Assembly: GCF_029894335.1 (NCBI RefSeq)
Contig: NZ_JARXZC010000017.1
Coordinates: forward strand, 1-64,000
Direction of reading: 5' to 3'
Source of the DNA: Kitasatospora sp. MAP5-34
GTDB lineage: Bacteria > Actinomycetota > Actinomycetes > Streptomycetales > Streptomycetaceae
DNA: 64,000 nt
The notes under the pieces are model-generated. The model had not been told where the DNA came from and did not search any database. It worked only from the letters and a program-made list of their open reading frames with translations. The translations under genes and the position numbers were made by a program. Positions 43,911 through 52,000 of the stretch are shown here, piece by piece; positions within the stretch are counted from its first letter, which is position 1, and each line of letters opens with the position of its first letter.

Positions 43911-46340
43911 ATGTCCCGTCCCACGGTGCCCTTCTCGCAGTTCGTCGTTAAGGTCCACAGTCGCTGTGATCTGGCCTGTGATCACTGTTACGTGTACGAA
44001 CACGCCGACACCAGTTGGCGTGCGAAGCCCCGCTCCGTCTCGGAGCGGGTGCTCACGGCGACGGCGGAGCGCATCGCGGAGCATGCCAGGACGCACCGGC
44101 TGCCGTCCGTCCATGTCGTACTGCACGGCGGAGAACCCCTGCTGGCCGGCCCCGCGCTGCTGCGCCGGGCGGCGGAGGAGCTCCGCCGTGCGCTGCCCGA
44201 CGGGTGCGGGCTCGACCTGCGGATCCACACCAACGGGGTGCTGCTGAGCGAGGAGTTCTGCGAGCTCTTCGCCGAGTTGGGCATCAAGGTCGGCATCTCG
44301 CTCGACGGCGACAAGGCCTCCAACGACCGCCACCGCCGCTACGCCGACGGCCGTAGCAGCCACGGCAAGGTGCTCGCCGCCGTCGGGCTGCTCCGCCGCC
44401 CCGAGTACCGGCACCTGTACGCCGGCCTGCTCTGCACGATCGACGTCGAGAACGACCCGGTGGCCGTCTACGACGCGTTGATCGCCCTCGCCCCGCCCCG
44501 GATCGACTTCCTGCTGCCGCACGCCACTTGGGACACTCCGCCGAAGCGTCCGGCGGGTGGTGGTGAGACCCCCTACGCCGATTGGCTGCAGACCGTCTAC
44601 GACCGGTGGACGGCCCACGGTCGTCCCGTTCCGGTACGCACCTTCGACTCCGTCCACCGCACCCTGCGCGGGCTGTCCAGCCTGACCGAGTCGCTCGGGC
44701 TCGACCCGGCCGACCTGGTGGTGGTCGAGACCGACGGCACCCTGGAGCAGGCCGACAGCCTGAAGACCGCCTTCGACGGCGCCCCCGCCACCGGCTTCGA
44801 CCTGTTCGCGCACACCCTCGACCAGGTCGCGGAACACCCGGGCATGGTCGAACGCCAGTCCGGGCTGGCCGGGTTGAGCGCCGAGTGCCGGAGCTGCCCG
44901 GTGGTCCGCTCCTGCGGCGGCGGCCTCTACGCCCACCGTTACCGTTCCGATCGCGGGTTCGACAACCCGTCCGTGTTCTGCGGGGACCTGATGAAGCTGA
45001 TCACCACCATCCGGGACCGCGTCGCCGCCCCGGTCAACCCGGCCGGCCCGGTCGTGCTGCCGGCCCAGGCCGCCCCCGCCGAACCGCCGCTCACCGAGCG
45101 GCAACTCGACGAGCTGGCCCACGGCTACGGCTCCGCCGAGGCCGTCCAAGCCCTGGCCGCCGCCCAACTCGGGCTCACTCGGAAGCTGTTGGCCGCCCTG
45201 GCGGCCGAGGCCGGTGACGCCGGCGAGGCGTGGTCGCTGCTGACCGAGCTGGACGCGCGCGCCCCGCAGGCCTTGGATGTAGTGCTCGGGCACCCGTACG
45301 TACGGGCCTGGGCCGTGCGCTGCCTGCGGCGTGAGCCCGGCGCCGACCTCGGCGGGCTCGCCGAGGTCGCGGCGGCGGCCGGGCTGCGCGCCGGGCTGGA
45401 CGTCGACCTCGTGCTGCCCGTCCGGGACGGCGCGGTGCACCTGCCGACGCTCGGGCGGGTGCTGGTCGGTGGCGACGGCACCGCGCGGCTCCTGGGGACG
45501 GCGGCCGGCTGCGCCGTCGGTGACGTACGGGTCGGCTGGGACGCGCCGTCCGGCGGGCCCTGGCAGCCCGTCCGGCGGGTCGCGCTGGCCGGTGGCTGGA
45601 CGGTCGCGCTGGAGGACACCGACCCACAGCGGGACAGCCACCAGTACCCGGTCGAGGACCGGCTGCCGGAGGCCGAACTGCTCGCCTGGGCGGGCGGACT
45701 GCGCGAGGCGTGGGAGCTGATCGGCCGCGACCTGCCCGGCTACGCCCCCGGGATCGGCGCCGGGCTCGGCACCATCACCCCGCTCCGCCCCGGACCCGCC
45801 GGGCGCGACGTCAGCGCCTCGGCCCGGCAGGCGTTCGGGGCCGTCGGCATCGCCCGGCCGGGGACCGCGCCGATCCTGGCGCTGCTGATCGCGCACGAGT
45901 TCCAGCACGTGAAGCTGGGCGCCGTGCTCGACTTCCACGACCTGCACGACCGCACGGACGAGGGCCGGTACTACGCCCCCTGGCGGCCCGACCCGCGCCC
46001 GCTGGAGGGGCTGCTGCAGGGCACGTACGCGCACCTGGCCGTCACCGAGTTCTGGGGTGCCCGGGTGCGGGCGTACGACGGGCTGCCGGGGGAGCCGGCC
46101 GAGCACGCCCGGTTGCAGCTGGCGACCTGGCGGGCGCACACCTGGGACGCGGTGGAGACGCTGCGCGGTTCGGGGGCGCTCACCGCGCTCGGGCTGCGGT
46201 TCGCGGACGGGATGCGGGCTGCCGTGGACCCGTGGCTGGCCGAGCCCGTCGGGGTGGCCGCCGAGCGGGCGGCGCGGCGGGCGGCGGCTTCGAGCCTCGC
46301 GGCCTGGCGGGCGGGCACCGACGCGTCGGTGCCCGGGTAG
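43911..46340 (+). CDS. fxsB: FxsB radical SAM/SPASM cyclophane synthase fused to an HExxH beta-hydroxylase-type domain
   Basis: An 809-residue two-part maturase. The radical SAM cluster is C19-x3-C23-x2-C26 (CDLACDHCYVYE). The SPASM-type cysteines include C326, C329, C335 and C357 (SAECRSCPVVRSCGGGLYAH). The C-terminal ~400 residues form the HExxH module seen in peptide beta-hydroxylases, with HEFQH at 662-666 followed by the conserved PRPLEGLLQGTYAHLAVTEFWG. The metal-binding HExxH is intact. The enzyme should act on FxsA, forming a Phe-Ser cyclophane and possibly adding a hydroxyl group. It is the second gene of the locus; the next gene is 209 bases away. Confidence 0.9.
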   Translation: MSRPTVPFSQFVVKVHSRCDLACDHCYVYEHADTSWRAKPRSVSERVLTATAERIAEHARTHRLPSVHVVLHGGEPLLAGPALLRRAAEELRRALPDGCGLDLRIHTNGVLLSEEFCELFAELGIKVGISLDGDKASNDRHRRYADGRSSHGKVLAAVGLLRRPEYRHLYAGLLCTIDVENDPVAVYDALIALAPPRIDFLLPHATWDTPPKRPAGGGETPYADWLQTVYDRWTAHGRPVPVRTFDSVHRTLRGLSSLTESLGLDPADLVVVETDGTLEQADSLKTAFDGAPATGFDLFAHTLDQVAEHPGMVERQSGLAGLSAECRSCPVVRSCGGGLYAHRYRSDRGFDNPSVFCGDLMKLITTIRDRVAAPVNPAGPVVLPAQAAPAEPPLTERQLDELAHGYGSAEAVQALAAAQLGLTRKLLAALAAEAGDAGEAWSLLTELDARAPQALDVVLGHPYVRAWAVRCLRREPGADLGGLAEVAAAAGLRAGLDVDLVLPVRDGAVHLPTLGRVLVGGDGTARLLGTAAGCAVGDVRVGWDAPSGGPWQPVRRVALAGGWTVALEDTDPQRDSHQYPVEDRLPEAELLAWAGGLREAWELIGRDLPGYAPGIGAGLGTITPLRPGPAGRDVSASARQAFGAVGIARPGTAPILALLIAHEFQHVKLGAVLDFHDLHDRTDEGRYYAPWRPDPRPLEGLLQGTYAHLAVTEFWGARVRAYDGLPGEPAEHARLQLATWRAHTWDAVETLRGSGALTALGLRFADGMRAAVDPWLAEPVGVAAERAARRAAASSLAAWRAGTDASVPG

Positions 46341-46393
46341 CGGGAGGCTGCCAGGCCGGAGCGCCCTTGAGGCGCGCTGCGGGCTGCCTCGAG

Positions 46394-46480
46394 AGTGATG
46401 AAGTGTCATGAATTCCGGGTGGGCAGGGCCATCGGCGGGGTTGTCATGGGGTGCCATGAAGCGCCATGAAGTGCTGTGTG
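46394..46480 (+). promoter_or_regulatory. CATGA decamer repeats before the AAC(3) gene
   Basis: Two groups of units spaced by exactly ten bases. The first has GTGATGAA and GTCATGAA (46394-46411). The second has TTGTCATGGG, GTGCCATGAA, GCGCCATGAA and GTGCTGTGTG (46441-46480). The pattern resembles the CCATGA array at 25331, suggesting one shared binding protein acting on the purine permease and the FxSxx locus. Confidence 0.5.
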
Positions 46481-46549
46481 ACGCCGTCTGGTCACGGACT
46501 GCACGCGCCGCGTAACGTCGTTACCAGACGTCTGAGTTGAGGAGCCCCC

Positions 46550-47359
46550 GTGTTCGCTGCCGGGAAGCTGGAGCAGGACCTTCGGGAGCTGGGCGTATCC
46601 AGGGGCGACACGCTGCTGGTGCAGTCCTCGCTCCGGTCGGTCGGGCCGGTCGACGGCGGGGCGGAGACGATTCTCAAGGCACTGCTGAGTGTCCTCGGGG
46701 AGGAGGGCACGCTGGTCGTCTACACCGCGTCGCCCGAGAACTCCGACACCTCCCGGATGGCGCTCGCCCTGACCGACGGGCTGCCGCCTGCCGAGCTGCG
46801 GGCGCACCGCGCCACCATGCCGCCGTTCGACCTGGCGCGCACGCCCACTTCGCCGATTCTCGGCCATTTCTCCGAGGTGGTCCGCGCCCAGCCGGGGGCC
46901 GTCCGCAGCCGGCATCCGCAGACGTCCTTCACCGCACTCGGCCCGAGGGCGGAGGAGTTGATGAGCGAGCACGAGCTGGACTGCCACCTGGGCGAGCGCT
47001 CGCCCGTCCGCAAGCTCTACGACAGCGGGGCGAGGGCCCTGCTGGTCGGGGTGCCGGTCTGGTGCTGCACCGCCTTCCACCTGGCCGAGTACCGCCAGCC
47101 CGGCCAGGCCGGGCAGCGCTACGGCTGTGTGATCACCGACGGGCGGGGGCTGCGCCAGTGGGTGCACTTCGACGCACCCAGGCTGGAGGACGAGCACTTC
47201 GTGGCCATGGGCGAGGCCCTCGCCGACGACATCACGGGCCTGGCCACGGGCCGGCTCGGCGACGCCGACTGCTTCCTGCTGTCGATCTCCGAGGGCGTGG
47301 ACGCCGCCTCGGCCTGGCTGGCGCGACGGCTCGCGGAGCGGGTCTCGGCAGCGGCGTGA
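46550..47359 (+). CDS. AAC(3)-family acetyltransferase of the FxSxx locus
   Basis: A 269-residue protein of the antibiotic N-acetyltransferase (AAC(3)) family. Conserved features are LLVQSSLRSVGPVDGGAETI, the His-containing RSRHPQTSFTALGPRAEEL, SPVRKLYDSGARALLVGVPV and CTAFHLAEYRQPG. The enzymes transfer acetyl from acetyl-CoA to an amine, classically the 3-amino group of aminoglycosides. Inside an FxSxx locus the likely substrate is the modified peptide or its target, not an aminoglycoside; this is inference. GTG start with GAGGAG five bases upstream. Confidence 0.88.
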   Translation: MFAAGKLEQDLRELGVSRGDTLLVQSSLRSVGPVDGGAETILKALLSVLGEEGTLVVYTASPENSDTSRMALALTDGLPPAELRAHRATMPPFDLARTPTSPILGHFSEVVRAQPGAVRSRHPQTSFTALGPRAEELMSEHELDCHLGERSPVRKLYDSGARALLVGVPVWCCTAFHLAEYRQPGQAGQRYGCVITDGRGLRQWVHFDAPRLEDEHFVAMGEALADDITGLATGRLGDADCFLLSISEGVDAASAWLARRLAERVSAAA

Positions 47360-47396
47360 CCAGGCAGACCATAGCTTCGGGCCAATCCGAGTCGAT

Positions 47397-47503
47397 AAGA
47401 ATACTTTCTTGCCCGAGGCCGGTCGGCCCTTGCCTTTCCGGTTCCGGCCGCCCAGTGGCTGGTACGGCGGTATTCCATTTGGTGACCCGACCTTCTTACA
47501 CTG
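47397..47503 (+). promoter_or_regulatory. candidate promoter region of fxsC
   Basis: The 249-base gap before fxsC holds an AT-rich inverted repeat, AAGAA TACT TTCTT (47397-47410), and a TACACT hexamer about 100 bases before fxsC that could be a -10 element with a weak TTCCAT 18 bases upstream. fxsC may therefore have its own promoter. Confidence 0.35.
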
Positions 47504-47608
47504 AAGGCCCTCTGTGGGGAAACGACGTAAGTGGGAACTGAGCGGTGTACCGGCTACCTATGAGACGGTGCATCACCAATACACCGGATGGTCTCGGGGG
47601 AGGCGCGT

Positions 47609-49060
47609 GTGTACGACGACCCTGGGGGTTGGGACGAGGATGCGGCACGGCCGTACTTCTTTCTCAGCTACGCGCACACACCACGCGCGGGGACCAGAGG
47701 GGCCGGCGACCCGAACCACTGGGTGAGCAAGCTGTACGAGGATCTCTGCGACGCCGTGCTGCAGCTCACCGACCTGCCGGACGGCGCGCCCGTCGGTTTC
47801 ATGGACCAGTCCATGCACCAGGGCCAGTTATGGGCCCAGCGGCTCTCCCAGGAGCTGGCGACCTGCCGGGTCTTCGTACCGCTGTACTCACCGCGCTACT
47901 TCAACAGCGTGGCCTGCGGCCAGGAGTGGCACTCCTTCACCCAGCGGCCGGTCTTCCCCGAGCGGCAGTCCTCGGAGCGGACCAGCGGCATCGTGCCGGT
48001 GCTCTGGATCGCGATGGGCCAGTACCAGTTGCCCGAGGTCGCCAGCCAACTCCAGTTCAACCACCGGAGTTTCGGGCCCGACTACGCCGCCGAGGGCCTG
48101 TACGCGCTGATGAAACTGAGCTACTTCCGCAGCTCGTACGAGGTCGCGGTGCACCGGCTGGCCGCCCGGATCGTGGATGTCGCGGAGGAGACGGTCATCC
48201 CGGTCGGGCGGCGGCTGGACTTCCAGTCCCAGCCCAGCGCGTTCAAGGCCCAGGCGCCCCCCAAACCGCTGCGGATCTCGGTGTTCTCGTACCGCCAGTC
48301 CGAGCTGCCGGAGGGTCGCAGCCCGGAGTACTACGGGCCGCAGCGCACCGACTGGCACCCGTACCAGCCGCACGCCGGGAAGCCGCTCGCCGAACACGCG
48401 GTGCGGCTGGCCAAGCAGTTGGGCTTCCAGCCGAGTGTCCACGAGTTCGACCAGGAGGCGGACGAGCTGCTGACGAACGGTGAACCGTCCGCCCCCGGGC
48501 TGGTGTTGCTGGACCGGTGGGCCCTGCAGGACGCGGAACGCCAGGAGATCGTACGGAAGTTCGACAGCCTCAATCCGTCCTGGGTGAGCGTGCTGGAGCC
48601 CTGGAACACGACGGATCCGGACTGCGTCGAACAGGACCAGGCGCTGAGCGAACTCAGCGGCAGGATCCTGCGGCTCAAGCACCGCGAGGTCAAACCGAGC
48701 TTCCAGGGCGACTCCTCGGGGCTGGCCACCCTGCAGGACTTCGACGACGCGCTGCCGAGGGCGGCGATGCGGGCCAAGTGGGCGTTCGAGGACCTGGCCA
48801 AGGCCGGGCAGGGTGACCAGGGCAGCGGCCAGGGCGGGCAGCCGGGCTCGCCCCGGCCCAGCCTCCGGGCGGCCTTCGGCGAGCCGAGACCGGCCGACCG
48901 GTCTGCGGACCGGTCTGCGGACCGGGCGGCCGACAGAACAACTGACCGGGCCGCCGCTGACAGAGCAGCTGCCGACAGAGCTTCGGACCGGGCCAGGCGT
49001 CGCGGTGACGAGGAAGACGGTCCTCCCCCGGGGACCGCCTCAGGGGGAGGAGAAGCATGA
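47609..49060 (+). CDS. fxsC: TIR-like protein FxsC
   Basis: A 483-residue protein. Residues ~15-190 are TIR-like: YFFLSYAHTP, then VPLYSPRYFNSVACGQEWHSF, in which Glu106 sits where active TIR NADases carry their catalytic Glu. Residues ~215-400 form a second alpha/beta domain (LRISVFSYRQSELPEGRSPE). The C-terminal ~60 residues are a disordered ADRS/ADRA repeat ending in a basic-acidic tail. GTG 47609 is preferred, as GGGGGAGG precedes it; ATG 47588 is in frame. Codon 74 (47828-47830) is TTA, so full translation should need the bldA tRNA. Its stop overlaps the next gene's start (ATGA). Confidence 0.87.
   Translation: MYDDPGGWDEDAARPYFFLSYAHTPRAGTRGAGDPNHWVSKLYEDLCDAVLQLTDLPDGAPVGFMDQSMHQGQLWAQRLSQELATCRVFVPLYSPRYFNSVACGQEWHSFTQRPVFPERQSSERTSGIVPVLWIAMGQYQLPEVASQLQFNHRSFGPDYAAEGLYALMKLSYFRSSYEVAVHRLAARIVDVAEETVIPVGRRLDFQSQPSAFKAQAPPKPLRISVFSYRQSELPEGRSPEYYGPQRTDWHPYQPHAGKPLAEHAVRLAKQLGFQPSVHEFDQEADELLTNGEPSAPGLVLLDRWALQDAERQEIVRKFDSLNPSWVSVLEPWNTTDPDCVEQDQALSELSGRILRLKHREVKPSFQGDSSGLATLQDFDDALPRAAMRAKWAFEDLAKAGQGDQGSGQGGQPGSPRPSLRAAFGEPRPADRSADRSADRAADRTTDRAAADRAAADRASDRARRRGDEEDGPPPGTASGGGEA
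48896..48931 (+). repeat. 12-bp coding repeat in the FxsC tail
   Basis: GACCGGTCTGCG at 48896 and 48908, then a diverged third unit at 48920, encode DRSA tetrapeptides. The degenerate pattern continues to about 49000. This is the start of the disordered tail. Confidence 0.8.
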
Positions 49061-52000
49061 CCGAGAACCCGACCAGGAACCTCCGGCTCACTGCCCAGCA
49101 GGCCGCCGAGCTGGAGGCCGAGCCACAGGCCAACGAGGACCGGCAGGGCCGGATCGTCACCTTCTACTCCTACAAGGGCGGCACCGGCCGCACCATGGCA
49201 CTGGCGAACACCGCCTGGATCCTGGCCGCCAACGGCTTCCGGGTGCTCACCGTGGACTGGGACCTGGAGGCGCCCGGGCTGGCCAAGTTCTTCCGGCCCT
49301 TCCTCGACCAGGCCGCGCTGGCGGACACCACCGGCATGATGGACCTGATCACCGAGTACCGGGAGGAGGCGCTCAGCGAGGTCGAGCACGTCCCCGGCTG
49401 GCACGAGGACTTCGCCAAGGTCCACCCGCACGCGCTCTCGCTCTCCTGGCAGCTCTTCCCGGCCGGCGGCAGCCTGGACTTCCTCTCCGCCGGGCAGCCG
49501 AACCGGGACTACTCCGACACCGTCGGCCGGCTCGACTGGGATCTCTTCTACGAGCGGTTCAACGGCGGCCAGTTCTTCGACGCGTTGAAGCGCGACATGA
49601 GCCGCCGTTACGACTACGTGCTGATCGACAGCCGCACCGGGCTGTCCGACATCGCCGAGATCTGCACCGTGCACATGCCGGACGACCTGGTGGTCTGCTT
49701 CACCCTCAGCGACCAGAGCATCGAGGGCGCCTCGAAGATCGCCCAGCACATCAACGACCGCTACCGCGACCGGGGCATCCGGATCCTGCCGGTGCCGATG
49801 CGGATCGACGAGGGCGAGAAGGAGAAGGCCGACGCCGGGCGGGCGCTGGCCCGGTTGCGGTTCGGTGGGCTGCCCGAGGGCTTCGCGGACGACGAACTCG
49901 CCCAGTACTGGGGCTCGGTGGAGATCCCGTACCGGCCGTTCTACGCCTACGAGGAGATCCTGGCGACCTTCGGCGACCAGGTAGGCTCGCCGACCTCGAT
50001 GCTCGCCGCCTGCGAGCGGCTGACCTCGATGCTGACGCGGGGCCGGGTCACCGGGCTGCCGCCGATCGACGAGGACGTCCGGCTGCACTGGGTCGACGCG
50101 TACACCCGGCGCCGCCCGACCGTGCCCGCCGACCTCTACCTCAGCTACGTGCCCGAGGACCGGATGTGGGCCGACTGGATCGCCGCCGTGCTGAACGGCG
50201 CCGGCTTCCGGGTGGTGCCCAGGGACGTGTACGCCGGGGCCGACTCCCGCTCCGACACCGAGCGCGGCATCGACGCCGCGTACCGCACGATCGCGGTGTT
50301 CTCGGCGGCCTACCTGCGCTCACCGCAGGCCCGTGCGCTCTGGGACTCGATGGCCGGTTTCGACCCGGCCGGGACGCGGCGCCAGCTGGTGCCCGTCCGG
50401 GTCAGCGACGTCCGGCTCACCGCGCCGTTCAACAGCCGCAACCCCGTCGACCTGGTCGGCCGCGACGAGGCCCAGGCCGCCGTCACCCTGCTCCGCGCGC
50501 TCGGCCGGGCCGACGCGGTGCCGGACGACGGCTCCGCCGACATCCCGCGCTTCCCGGGGACGAAGCCGCTCTACTGGTCCGTCCCGCAGCGCAACCCCTC
50601 CTTCACCGGCCGCGCCAAGGTCCTGGACGACCTGCGGGACCAACTGGCCGGCGGCCCGACGGCGGTGCTGCCCACCCCGCAGACGCTGTACGGCCTCGGC
50701 GGCGTCGGCAAGACCCAGCTGGCGCTGGAGTACGCACACCGCTACATGTCGCACTACGACCTGGTCTGGTGGATCGACGCCGAGCAGACCGAGCTGATCC
50801 CCGCCGCCCTCGCCGAGCTGGCCCGGCGGCTCGCGGCGAACGAGCCGGACATGCGGGTCGGCGACGGAGTCAACGAGGCCGCCGAGGCGGCGCGTTCCGC
50901 GCTGAGCCTGGGCAAGCCGTCCCCGCGCTGGTTGCTGATCTTCGACAACGCCGACGAACCCGCCGAGATCCGCCGGTACTTCCCCGGCGGCCCCGGCCAC
51001 GTCCTGGTCACCTCGCGGAACCAGGCGTGGTCCGGGCAGTTCGGGGTGCTCGGGGTGGACGTCTTCACCCGTGGCGAGAGCATCGAACACCTCACCCGGC
51101 GGACCCGCGGGCTCTCCCGGCACGACGCCGACCGGGTGGCCGACGCCGTCGGTGACCTGCCGCTCGCGGTCGAGGTCGCGGCGGCCTGGCTGGACACCAC
51201 CCGGACGCCCGTCGACCTGTACGTCGCCCAGCTGCACGACGAGGCCACCAGGGCCCTCGCGGCCGGCGCCCCGCCGGCCGACTACCCGACCCAGGTCGGC
51301 GCGACCTGGAACGTCTCCATCGCCCGGCTGCGCGAGCAGTCCCCGGCGGCGGTACGGCTGTTGCAGCTCTGCGCGTTCTTCGCACCCGAGCCGATCTCGA
51401 TGGACCTCTTCTACAGCGACCAGATGATCCGCTCCCTGGTCCGGTACGACGAGGAGCTCAGCGACACCTTCATGCTGGGCAAGGTGATCCAGGCCGTCGG
51501 CCGGTACGCGCTGGCCAAGGTGGACGCGGGCAGCAACAGCTTCCAGGTGCACCGGCTGGTCCAGGCCGTGGTCCGATCCGAGATGAGCGAGGAGGAGCGG
51601 CTCGCCGCGATGCACGAGGTGCACCGCATCCTGGTCGGCGCCCGGCCGTCCCTCGGCGACACCGACAACCCGGCCAACTGGCCGGTCTTCGAGAAGATCT
51701 GGCCGCACCTCTCCCCGTCCCGGGCCCAGGACTGCGACGAACGGGAGACCCGCGAACTGCTGATCGACCGGGTCCGCTACCTCTGGAAGCGCACCGACCT
51801 GGAGCGGGCCCGGCGGCTCGCCGAACAGCTGGACACCACCTGGGCCGAGCGGCTGGCCGGCGAGCAGGGCGAGACGGACCGCCGCAACCTGCGCCGGCAG
51901 ATCCTCAGCCTGAACTTCCAGCTCGCCAACGTACTGCGCTCCCAAGGCAATTACGCCGAGGCGCTGGCCCTGGACGAAACCACCCTGGCCGGGCAGAAGG

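Noticed and set aside
43893..46457. An 854-residue minus-strand frame opposite fxsB
   Set aside because: fxsB has all radical SAM and HExxH motifs; the antisense frame has none.
46550..47359. Simple aminoglycoside resistance gene
   Set aside because: Family is right, but the FxSxx context makes a resistance role unproven; kept as AAC(3)-type only.
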